Of a DNA stretch of 64,000 bases, positions 1 to 7,763 are shown in pieces. The position numbers and the translations under genes are program-made. The DNA is from Bacteroidota bacterium. GTDB lineage: Bacteria > Bacteroidota > Bacteroidia > J057 > JADKCL01. The stretch is from NCBI GenBank assembly GCA_016718825.1, contig JADKCL010000021.1, positions 1-64,000 on the forward strand. The letters run 5' to 3'. The notes under the pieces were generated by a model. That model was not told where the DNA came from and searched no databases. It was given only the letters and a program-made list of their open reading frames with translations. Each line of letters starts with the position of its first letter. Position 1 is the first letter of the stretch.

Positions 1-50
1 TTTTCAATATCCACTTTCAACTCTCCACCACAGCACAATAAGTGTCAAAA

Positions 51-83
51 CTTTTCACTAATAACTTTTCACTTTTCACTTCC
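51..83. repeat. GTGAAAA-type low-complexity repeat at a gene end
   Basis: On the minus strand this reads as repeats of the word AAGTGAAAAGTGAAAAG. It begins at the stop codon of the lipoprotein gene at 76-843, whose TGA is part of an AAGTGA unit. The same word family recurs near 44571-44600, 50526-50560 and 56753-57016. Confidence 0.6.
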
Positions 84-843
84 CCCGCGGTGCGGCGGCC
101 GGAGGCAGGGGGCCATTCCAGGTGAGGCATGGGCTGAAGGATGCGATGAAACACTTTTTGTTGAGCGTCAGGCGAAGGCCGGAGATGTTTTTATCGGCGA
201 CCGTGAAGCTGAGGTCGCAAGTATTGAGCCACTTTTGGTCGCAAGGTTTGTCGACGACGACGCCTTGATTGTTGTAAAAGGCGGCATCACGGACCCTTTC
301 CTTTTCTTCCAGGACCATGCAATAGGTGCCCGGCGCGAGTTCGACGTTGAATGTGCCGTTGGCATCGGTGCGGGTGCGGGTGGCCATGGCCGTGCCGAGT
401 GCGTTCATTTTTCCGGAGCGAATGAGGAAACCTTGGTTGGCGAAGGGTTTGGGTCGGCGGGCTTCTTCTTCCATTTCCTTCGAAGGTGCTGCGCCGCCGC
501 AGTAGGAACCTGCAACGAGGATGTTGCCGGTGACTTTGAACATTTTGGTGTTGGCGAGATTGGGGTCGCGCACGCGGCCACCACCTGTGTTGCCGGCGTC
601 AGTTGCTGTGTTGTTACCATTGTCGACCTTGGGCGTAGGCGTCGTGCCCGTATTGCCGGCATCGGAACCTTCACCGTTGTCGGCAACGGCGGTGGTACTA
701 TCGACGGGCTGCGGCGCAGGCGTGGAATCCGCCGCAGCAAGCGACGAGTCGGCGGGAACGGTGGTGCCGCCATCCGTGGTGGCCGGAGGCGTGCAAGCGG
801 TGAGTGTTACCGCCGTCAGGAAAAACAACAATGCTTTTTTCAT
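76..843 (-). CDS. Lipoprotein with carboxypeptidase-regulatory-like domain
   Basis: A 255-residue envelope lipoprotein of unknown role. A short signal peptide ends in the lipobox LTAC with the lipidated cysteine at residue 17. Residues 18-100 are a Thr/Ala/Asp/Asn-rich linker with many TP and DGN words. Residues 100-235 resemble a small beta-sandwich of the carboxypeptidase regulatory type, with the signature D-A-N-G-T-F then L-A-P-G-T-Y-C near residues 160-175. Such domains often tether surface proteins. Several cysteines in the C-terminal part could form disulfides. The gene stands alone and is divergent from the protease at 1082. Its stop codon falls in an AAGTGA repeat. Confidence 0.75.
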   Translation of the reverse strand: MKKALLFFLTAVTLTACTPPATTDGGTTVPADSSLAAADSTPAPQPVDSTTAVADNGEGSDAGNTGTTPTPKVDNGNNTATDAGNTGGGRVRDPNLANTKMFKVTGNILVAGSYCGGAAPSKEMEEEARRPKPFANQGFLIRSGKMNALGTAMATRTRTDANGTFNVELAPGTYCMVLEEKERVRDAAFYNNQGVVVDKPCDQKWLNTCDLSFTVADKNISGLRLTLNKKCFIASFSPCLTWNGPLPPAAAPRGK

Positions 844-1081
844 GGATTCTTGGATAATGAAGGCAATTTAGAAAAAAGGGCGGCATTTTGTGGCCGAATT
901 CCTTGAGGGTAAGTTAGGGATGGGTTTTGACAGGGTGTGTCAAAATCGTAGATCAAAATCAACGGAATTCGAAGGGATACAACCACACAACACCCAATTC
1001 TGACCTTTCAACCTTGCATTCTTGGAACATTCGATTCTGAACCTGAACTTCAAAATTCGTTCTCGAAATCTTGGACCCCAC

Positions 1082-4000
1082 ATGAAAAAATTGCTGTTTT
1101 TACTTCTTTTTGGGCTTGTAACATGCACTTTGAATGCCCAACAAGCCCCGCATGATGGCTGCGCATCCGATCAGATGCTGCAACGCCTTCTCGCCAATGA
1201 TCCCAAGGCCGCGGCCTTTCAGGCTGCATTTGATCAGCAATTGGCCGACATTGCCATGATCCGTGGCAATCAGCGCACATCCGGCATTACCACCGTGCGT
1301 ACCATTCCCGTTGTCGTGCACATCATTCACAACGGCGGACCGGAAAATCTGAGCAATACCGTCATTCAGCAGGGCATCCAAGACATGAACGACGCCTTTG
1401 CCAATGTCGGCATTTACGATCCGCTTACGGGTGTGAATACCGACATTCAGTTTTGTCTCGCATCGCAAGATCCTTCGGGCGCAGGCACCACGGGCATCGT
1501 GCGTGTGCAATCGCCCCTCACCAACGTCATCATGGAAACCCAAGACCTCAGCCTTAAAGCCTTGAGCCGCTGGGATCCGACAAAATACCTCAATATCTGG
1601 CTCGTCGCCGAAATCAGTTCGCAGTCCATGGGTAGCGGCGTCGCAGGCTACGCCTATTTTCCGAGTTCGCATGGCCAACCCGAAGACGGCATCGTCAACG
1701 AAGCCCGTTGGTTTGGCAGCAATCCCCACAACAGCAAAATCCACGTGCATGAGGCCGGGCATTACCTTGGCCTTTACCATACTTTCCAAGGCGGATGTAC
1801 CAACAACAACTGCTTGACCGACGGTGACCACGTCTGCGATACCCCGCCGGACAACAGCACGGCTGCGACGATTTGTACGAATGCGATGAATACCTGCGCC
1901 ACGGATGACGATGACTTGAGCAACAACAATCCCTTTCGGCCCGTGGTCAATGGCGGCTTGGGCGATCAACCCGACATGATCATGAACTACATGGATTATG
2001 GTTTCCAATCCTGCCAATCTGCATTTACCCAAGGCCAATCCGACCGGATGAATGCAGCATTGAGCGGTACGCGGGCAAGTTTGCTCAGCAGCCTCGGTTG
2101 CCTTTCGCCATGTCCCAATCCCATCAACTGTACATTTACGCCGAATGCCACCAACGTTACTGCTGGAACCTTGGTCACATTCACCAACAATACCACCGGC
2201 GCCACGACTTATGATTGGACACGGAATGGGGTCTCCTTTTCGACGAATGCCAATCCGACCTGGATTCCAAATGCAGCCGGAACCTTTGTGATCATGCTGA
2301 CCGCAGGCAATGGCGACCCGAGCTGCACAAGGACATTTTCCGTGACAATCACCGTGACATGCTCCGAAAACGCCTCCTTCACGGCTTCCGTCACAAGCGT
2401 TCCTGTCGGTGGCACGGTCAACTTCACCAATACGAGTACGGGCGGCAGTACCAATTTTCAGTGGTTGCTGGACGGCGTTCCGATGGCGACCACGACCCAA
2501 TTTTCGCATACTTTCCCAACCGTGGGCGGCTACAATGTTTCGCTGGTTCAGATCGGGACGAATTGCTCGGATACTTCTTTGAGTCAATACATTACGGTCG
2601 GGAATTGTCAGCCTAAATATGCCAATCGCTGGTACTTCGGGCACCGTGGCGGTATCGACTTCAGTACGGGTCAGCCGGTTGCGGTGTATGACGGCAATCC
2701 AACGATGAATGCAGCCGAAGCAATTTGTTCGATTTCCGATGCACAAGGCAACCTGCAATTTTACTGCGACGGCCAAAATGTGTACAATAAGCTGCACCAA
2801 GTGATGGTCAACGGCACGAATATGATGGGTGGCTATTCTTGCACGCAGGGCGCCATGGCCATTCCGAAGCCAGGCAGCACCACGATTTATTATCTCTTTA
2901 CCCAGGCGCATTTCGGCGGATCACAAAATGACGGGGACGGATTGTATGTTTCCGAAATCGACATGACCTTGGACAACGGCAATGGCGCGGTGACCATCAA
3001 AACCGATACTTTGCAGCGGATTGCGACCGAAAAATTGACCGCTGTGAACCACTGCAATGGCCGCGATGTTTGGGTCATCAACCACGAATATGGCACTGAT
3101 GCCTTCAATGCATTTCTTGTAACGCCCAACGGCATTCAGCCTGCTGTCGTCTCCAATATCGGTTGGGTGCATGCCGGCGGATTTAACAATACGACTTCCT
3201 TGGGTGCCATGAAGGCTTCGCCGGATGGGAAAAAGTTGGCAGTTGCGATTTACCATCCGTCCTACGCCAAACTCGAATTGTTTGATTTTAACAATGCAAC
3301 GGGTGTGGTGAGCAATCCCTATACCATCGTTTCACCGAATTTGCCGGAGCCTTATTCTGTCGAATTTTCACCGGATGGCAGCCGCCTTTATGTGGACATT
3401 GACGGGGATCGCCAACAGGTGCCGGCATCGCTTTGGCAACTGGACATGACTGCGGGTTCGTATGCGGCCATTGAGGCTTCCCTCACCAAAGTCAGTGGCA
3501 ATTATGTCTCCTTTGGTACGTTGCAATTGGCACCCGACGGCAAAATCTACATGGGCCGCTACGAAACCGCCATCAACGAATATTACCTTGCCCGCATCGA
3601 AAACCCCAATGCCCTCGGATTGGCCTGCAACTTCAATTACAACGGCTTCTATTTCGGGCAGAACAATCAGCATTGGAGCAGCATCGGCCTCCCGCTGTTT
3701 AATTCCAGCTTTTTCACGACCACCACACCTGAAGTGGAGGGTCCTGATACCGTCTGTGCCAATTCGCAGGGGATTGTATTCCGTCGCCCAGCGAATGCCT
3801 GCAGTGGTGGCGGCACGGTGAGCTACCAAGTTTCGGGCGATGCCCAAGTGATCAGCTTTACCGATACGACTGCAACCTTGTCTTTTGGTGCTCCGGGGAA
3901 TGTGATTTTGACCATCGTCGAATCGGCACCTTGCGGTGCGGGTTCGGGTGATTGGCATATTACGGTCATGCCGAGTGATACCACCGTTTACCTCGGGCCG

Positions 4001-4885
4001 GATGTAAGCCTCTGCACAGGCGCAACAGCCACATTGACAGCGCTTTCCGGCTTTACGAGTTATTTGTGGAATACCGGCGCGACGACGCCTTCTATTTCGG
4101 TCAATACCCCCGGCACCTATTGGTGCGAAGTCACCGGCGGCAGTCAATGCCGTCCACGTGACTCGGTCGTCGTGAGCCAAAGCAATATTGCGCTCAACGT
4201 CAATTTAGGACCCGACCAAACGGTCTGTTCGGGGCAAGTGGCAACCTTGGATGCCGGACCGGGTTTTGCCAGTTATCTCTGGCAGGATGGTTCGACCAAT
4301 CAGACATTTACCGCTTGGTTTGCTGGCAACTACAGCGTCACCGTGACGGGCAGCCAATGCAACGGCAGCGCCACGGACCAAGCGCAAATTTTGCACAGTC
4401 AAATTGCACAGATCAATCTTGGGAATGATACCGCCTTGTGTAGTCCGAGCATTCTGCTGAATCCAGGCACCTTCACCGGCAATGCACTCTGGCAGGACGG
4501 TTCGACAGGAAACACCTTCACGGTCACCCAACCCGGCACCTATTGGTTGCAAGTGAGCAACAACCTCGGCTGCGCGAGCGGCGACACCATCGAAGTGACG
4601 AGTTGCGTCGCAACGCAAGACCCACTCGCCGGCCTCAATGTCCAAATTTGGCCCAATCCAGCGACGGAAAATCTGCACATCCGCGTGGAAGCCATGCAAC
4701 GTCCTCGCAGCTTGCAACTCAGCCTTTGGGACATGACCGGCCGCGAATTACTGACGATTGCACCAACTTGGACGGGCGACCATTTGGAGGCAGTATTTGA
4801 CGTGACCGCCATCGCGAAAGGCATGTACTTCTTGCGCATGGAAACGGAAAAAGGCCTAACGGCTTGGAAGGTAGAAATAGACTAA
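1082..4885 (+). CDS. Secreted M43 (pappalysin-type) metalloprotease with PKD and Ig-like repeats and T9SS sorting domain
   Basis: A zinc endopeptidase exported by Sec and then T9SS. I start at the ATG at 1082, which gives 1267 residues and a clean signal peptide ending N-A-Q; an in-frame start at 1022 would put extra residues in front of it. The zinc site HEAGHYLGLYH has its first histidine at residue 223 and its third at 233, and a Met-turn (MNYMDYG) begins near residue 301. Two PKD-like domains follow at about 350-520. Next comes a domain opening with WYFG..GIDFS and carrying the ISDxxGNLQFYxDG pattern common in Bacteroidota secreted proteins. Three Ig-like repeats (LGPDxxLCxG...YLW.DGS/T) and a C-terminal sorting domain with WPNPA and GMYFLRME complete it. 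The active-site residues look intact. Confidence 0.9.
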   Translation: MKKLLFLLLFGLVTCTLNAQQAPHDGCASDQMLQRLLANDPKAAAFQAAFDQQLADIAMIRGNQRTSGITTVRTIPVVVHIIHNGGPENLSNTVIQQGIQDMNDAFANVGIYDPLTGVNTDIQFCLASQDPSGAGTTGIVRVQSPLTNVIMETQDLSLKALSRWDPTKYLNIWLVAEISSQSMGSGVAGYAYFPSSHGQPEDGIVNEARWFGSNPHNSKIHVHEAGHYLGLYHTFQGGCTNNNCLTDGDHVCDTPPDNSTAATICTNAMNTCATDDDDLSNNNPFRPVVNGGLGDQPDMIMNYMDYGFQSCQSAFTQGQSDRMNAALSGTRASLLSSLGCLSPCPNPINCTFTPNATNVTAGTLVTFTNNTTGATTYDWTRNGVSFSTNANPTWIPNAAGTFVIMLTAGNGDPSCTRTFSVTITVTCSENASFTASVTSVPVGGTVNFTNTSTGGSTNFQWLLDGVPMATTTQFSHTFPTVGGYNVSLVQIGTNCSDTSLSQYITVGNCQPKYANRWYFGHRGGIDFSTGQPVAVYDGNPTMNAAEAICSISDAQGNLQFYCDGQNVYNKLHQVMVNGTNMMGGYSCTQGAMAIPKPGSTTIYYLFTQAHFGGSQNDGDGLYVSEIDMTLDNGNGAVTIKTDTLQRIATEKLTAVNHCNGRDVWVINHEYGTDAFNAFLVTPNGIQPAVVSNIGWVHAGGFNNTTSLGAMKASPDGKKLAVAIYHPSYAKLELFDFNNATGVVSNPYTIVSPNLPEPYSVEFSPDGSRLYVDIDGDRQQVPASLWQLDMTAGSYAAIEASLTKVSGNYVSFGTLQLAPDGKIYMGRYETAINEYYLARIENPNALGLACNFNYNGFYFGQNNQHWSSIGLPLFNSSFFTTTTPEVEGPDTVCANSQGIVFRRPANACSGGGTVSYQVSGDAQVISFTDTTATLSFGAPGNVILTIVESAPCGAGSGDWHITVMPSDTTVYLGPDVSLCTGATATLTALSGFTSYLWNTGATTPSISVNTPGTYWCEVTGGSQCRPRDSVVVSQSNIALNVNLGPDQTVCSGQVATLDAGPGFASYLWQDGSTNQTFTAWFAGNYSVTVTGSQCNGSATDQAQILHSQIAQINLGNDTALCSPSILLNPGTFTGNALWQDGSTGNTFTVTQPGTYWLQVSNNLGCASGDTIEVTSCVATQDPLAGLNVQIWPNPATENLHIRVEAMQRPRSLQLSLWDMTGRELLTIAPTWTGDHLEAVFDVTAIAKGMYFLRMETEKGLTAWKVEID

Positions 4886-4896
4886 AAATTGATTCC

Positions 4897-5002
4897 GCGT
4901 TGCCAACCCTATCACAGTTTGGTGTATGGGTTGGCAACGCTAATTGGGCAACTTCACCGCGTTGCCAACCCTATGACCGGTTGGTGTGTGGGTTGGCAAC
5001 GC
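4897..5002. repeat. Two tandem identical-arm palindromes
   Basis: GCGTTGCCAACCC at 4897-4909 pairs perfectly with GGGTTGGCAACGC at 4928-4940. The same arms recur at 4959-4971 and 4990-5002. The loops are 18 bases and differ between copies. The pair lies just downstream of the metalloprotease stop codon. No U-run follows, so these look more like REP-type palindromes or mRNA-stabilising hairpins than intrinsic terminators. Confidence 0.8.
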
Positions 5003-5130
5003 TAATTTCAGCATGCGCTTGTACATTGTAACTGAGGCAGCACTAGGTAGTCAAATCCCTCCATTCCCCAATAAAAATTGCTTCTGAACCCAATATCTTG
5101 CATTATCGCGGAGCTTAATCCACGTTCAGC

Positions 5131-5592
5131 ATGAAAACGTTTCTTTTGATTGCCCTTACGTTGTTGACCTTGAGTGTCTATTCGCAGGCCGACAGCACCA
5201 AAAAGCATTTGAATTGCTATGTCTCGGGCTCATTTTCCACCTCGGTCAACGACAATTTTAAGCAGGGCTCCTACGCCGGTCTCGAATTGGGAGTTTGCCT
5301 CAAAAACCTGATGTTTGGCGTGGCCTCCGGTCGCGGCAATCTGGACTTCAGTACGACCGGGATTCAAGACTATTGGTTCGAAGTCAAGGCTTATGCCTGC
5401 TTGCCGATCGGCGCAGTCAAAGGCTTCGCAGTAGCGGGATGGGGACAATACTACGGCACCAACCACAGCTTCATCGAATATGGCGTCGGCGCGGCCTACA
5501 GCGTCAAACAATGGGATTTTTCCCTGACAGTGAGCAACTGGGACCGCGTGGTGTACTTGAGTCCGGGAGTGACGTTTAATTTTGCGTTGTGA
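5131..5592 (+). CDS. Small secreted/outer-membrane protein, family unknown (master copy of a repeated 3' end)
   Basis: 153 residues. A signal peptide (about residues 1-20, ending Y-S-Q-A) is followed by alternating aromatic/glycine strands such as GWGQYYGTNHSF and VVYLSPGVTFNFAL. These fit a small outer-membrane beta-barrel with an aromatic-rich last strand ending in leucine. I do not recognise the family. Its last 185 bases recur at 32349-32533 and its last 108 bases, more diverged, at 34306-34413, so this is the only complete member in the window. Transcription is probably independent, because the two palindromes lie upstream. Confidence 0.7.
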   Translation: MKTFLLIALTLLTLSVYSQADSTKKHLNCYVSGSFSTSVNDNFKQGSYAGLELGVCLKNLMFGVASGRGNLDFSTTGIQDYWFEVKAYACLPIGAVKGFAVAGWGQYYGTNHSFIEYGVGAAYSVKQWDFSLTVSNWDRVVYLSPGVTFNFAL

Positions 5593-5844
5593 GGTGGGTG
5601 TCTGGGGAAGGGGAGGCAGCGATTCCAGCATGTGGAGCTTTCCTTGCACTTGATGGAGGAGCAAGATGCGACCTGCGCAGTCGTTTCACAGCAAATGCAG
5701 GACAAGGTCGATCTGCTTGATTTTAAAATCAAGAAGCTACAGACGACCAAAGAGATGATGTTGCGTGGATTGAACAATTGTGACACATGTTGCATGGAGG
5801 TTGAGGGAGATTCCAATTGCGCCGTGCTCACCACGGATCGTTGA
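5593..5844 (+). pseudogene. C-terminal remnant of a MerR-family metal-responsive regulator
   Basis: The open frame starts right after the 5131 gene. A GTG at 5632 could start a 70-residue peptide, but no DNA-binding domain is present. The C-terminal part has the MerR dimerisation-helix pattern C..V...M.DK...LD.KIKKLQ..K.MML..L..C, followed by the cysteine cluster NCDTCC and a late NCAVL. This is the layout of CueR/CadR-type metal sensors. I read it as the truncated 3' end of a regulator that once served a metal locus. It may be expressed, but it cannot bind DNA by the usual helix-turn-helix. Confidence 0.5.
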
Positions 5845-5960
5845 TTTTGAGGTTTGTGCAGATACCCCCCCACATAAGGATTTTCAACATTTAACAAATG
5901 CGGAAGTGAATGAATTCTTGTGTGACGTTTACTTTTGCGTTCCAATTAGCAATGATAAGA

Positions 5961-6797
5961 TTAATCAAGCACCTTGATCTCCTCAACTTGTAGGATTTCC
6001 CTTGTAGAATTGTTGATCACGTAAACAACCACATGGCATTTTTCAGGACGCCAAGCGGGGTCAAGGGTAATTGAAAATTGATGCTCAATTTTCTCCCCTA
6101 TGAAAATGGTGTTGCCCTTGACAGGAATTCCCCAAGTTCCCGGAGTAATCGACGTCCTGAGAACGTGGTTTTGGACATACGCGTCAACTTCTTGTGCGGG
6201 AATCGAAAAATCATATTGTTTTGAAATCAGGCTATCTTCAGTAATTACCGCCACGATGCGGTGGTTGGCATCTCCTGCAGTAAAATACTCCAAATTTGCC
6301 TGAATATCGAGCTTGCGAGTTCCGTTGTCGTAATTTTTTGCAAGGCCGATACCCAATTGGGGGGCTTCAGACAAAACTGCGCTGACCAAGGTGCCCCAAT
6401 TTGCGTAGCGTGTCAGCGGACTCCCATTCCAATCGCGCCGATTGACGATGCCGACAGGAAGACCAGCGTTGGAGGCTTCATAATACAGCGCCAATTCGTC
6501 GCCCATAGGTGTCCTGAAATCTATCGGGAAACCTAGTACCGGAACTGGAGTCGCAAATCCGGTTGAATGCACTGCGATGATGACCAAGTTTTCACCATAG
6601 GTTTCCTTTAGCAAAGCAGCTTGGCGATGTGCATTGGGGCAGTTGCCGCACATTTGTCCAGTAAAATCTTCGATCAAAACCTTGTTTTCTGTCCCAGTGA
6701 AGCCGTTTGGATCAACTTTCGGGCCTTCGATCACATCACAGGCAGATCCAAAAAGTGCAATGACTAAAAAGCAAATTGCGCTGACCTTGTTGAACAT
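5961..6797 (-). CDS. Omp28-related lipoprotein with thioredoxin-like CGNC motif
   Basis: A 278-residue envelope lipoprotein. I use the ATG at 6797 because it gives a signal peptide ending in the lipobox FGSAC. Upstream in-frame codons translate the relic of a P-type ATPase, not a real N-terminus. After the lipid anchor the protein reads VLIEDFTGQMCGNCPNA, the CxxC of Omp28-type proteins, which have a thioredoxin-like N-terminal half and a beta-sandwich C-terminal half. The CxxC suggests redox chemistry or metal/thiol handling in the periplasm, but the substrate is unknown. It is the last minus-strand gene of the metal locus, 222 bases after the transglutaminase-like gene. Confidence 0.8.
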   Translation of the reverse strand: MFNKVSAICFLVIALFGSACDVIEGPKVDPNGFTGTENKVLIEDFTGQMCGNCPNAHRQAALLKETYGENLVIIAVHSTGFATPVPVLGFPIDFRTPMGDELALYYEASNAGLPVGIVNRRDWNGSPLTRYANWGTLVSAVLSEAPQLGIGLAKNYDNGTRKLDIQANLEYFTAGDANHRIVAVITEDSLISKQYDFSIPAQEVDAYVQNHVLRTSITPGTWGIPVKGNTIFIGEKIEHQFSITLDPAWRPEKCHVVVYVINNSTREILQVEEIKVLD

Positions 6798-6899
6798 ATT
6801 TTGCAATCTTTGATAGACGAAATTTAGCACCATTTCTAGAAAAGATACAATGCAAGTGTCGGCAACAAGCGAAAATATCAAAACGTTGTAACATCTTCG

Positions 6900-7010
6900 A
6901 AACCGTATCAGGGCAAGGCTTGCAAGGATTACCACGAGGGTCAGGCGGCAATCGACAGCACTGGCAACAACGGCGATGCTGTAGTCCGCGATTGGCAATG
7001 CGACGACTCC
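6900..7010 (-). pseudogene. Decayed 3' end of a second heavy-metal P-type ATPase
   Basis: Read on the minus strand in the frame entering the Omp28 gene, this tract gives VVALPIADYS, then LTLVVILASLALIRF. The end of the intact ATPase at 7764-9656 gives FVALAVAGYS, then VTLVVIVSSLGLMRF. The DNA also aligns base by base around the words CGAGGGTCA and GCAATGCGAC. It is the last transmembrane hairpin of a lost paralogue. It may coincidentally carry the leader of the Omp28 gene. Confidence 0.7.
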
Positions 7011-7018
7011 GCTCAATA

Positions 7019-7720
7019 TCATTGGCCTTCCCTGATTCGGTTCACATTGCTGTTCATTTTATGCCGCACGATCTTCTGGAACATCCACCGTTTGAATGAT
7101 CCCAACTTCTGTTGGTGATTTGCATAGAAGTCATCCGGAGCGTCAAACAAACCAAAATCTTGGTTGATGCCCTTGTCCTGGATGAAGGTATGGCTGAGGT
7201 TCCATTCAATGTCCGGGCTTTGGAACTTGTCGGTGAAGACACCGAAGCCGCAAAAGGTGGTCTTGCAATCGCTATTTTTTCGTTGCAGTGCATTGAGATA
7301 GGGCTTGTCCAAAATCACGCCTTCCAGATAATACCAGTTCTCTTCGACAAAAACCTCGACCCAACTGTGCAGAATGTTTCGAGGAGACAGCCAATACCAT
7401 ATCCCGGAAATGGCACCCTTTTGCAAGGCTTTGTCAATCGTAAAGCCGTGGATGCGGCAAGGTACGCCCACAGACCTTAGCAGTGCCATCAGCAGGGTGG
7501 CCTTGGTATTGCATTGCCCGTAGCCGTCTTCCAAGACTTGCGAAGCGGCAATGTCATCGCCCGTATTATAGCCGAACCGAATTTCGTCGCGTACGAAGTT
7601 GTAAACAGCTTTTACGCGACTCACGATGGGCATGGCTATCCAATTTCTTTGATGGACGACAGATTGGATGCTGGGATGCGAGAAATTGAGAATAGCGGTC
7701 TCCTTTAAGTAATTTACCAT
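7019..7720 (-). CDS. Transglutaminase-like (papain-fold) domain protein
   Basis: 233 residues, no clear signal peptide. The core reads DGYGQCNTKATLLMALLRSVGVPCRIHGF, with the catalytic-type cysteine in GQCNTK. It is followed by HSWVEVFVEENWYYLEG, which holds the histidine, and VILDKP, which holds the aspartate. This is the Cys-His-Asp order of the transglutaminase/protease superfamily. Such proteins act as cysteine proteases or cross-linkers; the substrate cannot be read from sequence. The gene is 43 bases downstream of the P-type ATPase on the same strand, so it is probably in the metal operon. Its link to metal resistance is unknown. Confidence 0.75.
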   Translation of the reverse strand: MVNYLKETAILNFSHPSIQSVVHQRNWIAMPIVSRVKAVYNFVRDEIRFGYNTGDDIAASQVLEDGYGQCNTKATLLMALLRSVGVPCRIHGFTIDKALQKGAISGIWYWLSPRNILHSWVEVFVEENWYYLEGVILDKPYLNALQRKNSDCKTTFCGFGVFTDKFQSPDIEWNLSHTFIQDKGINQDFGLFDAPDDFYANHQQKLGSFKRWMFQKIVRHKMNSNVNRIREGQ

Positions 7721-7763
7721 GATGAACTAAATTGGTATGACGATCAAAAACGCTCAAAGCAAG

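Noticed and set aside
235..906. 223-codon plus-strand frame across the first lipoprotein gene
   Set aside because: The minus strand has a clear lipoprotein signal and domain. The plus frame is a shadow.
1100..2911. 603-codon open frame on the minus strand opposite the M43 protease
   Set aside because: It is antisense to a gene with clear domains. Its translation is rich in Arg/His/Cys without a family pattern, as expected for a shadow frame in GC-rich DNA.
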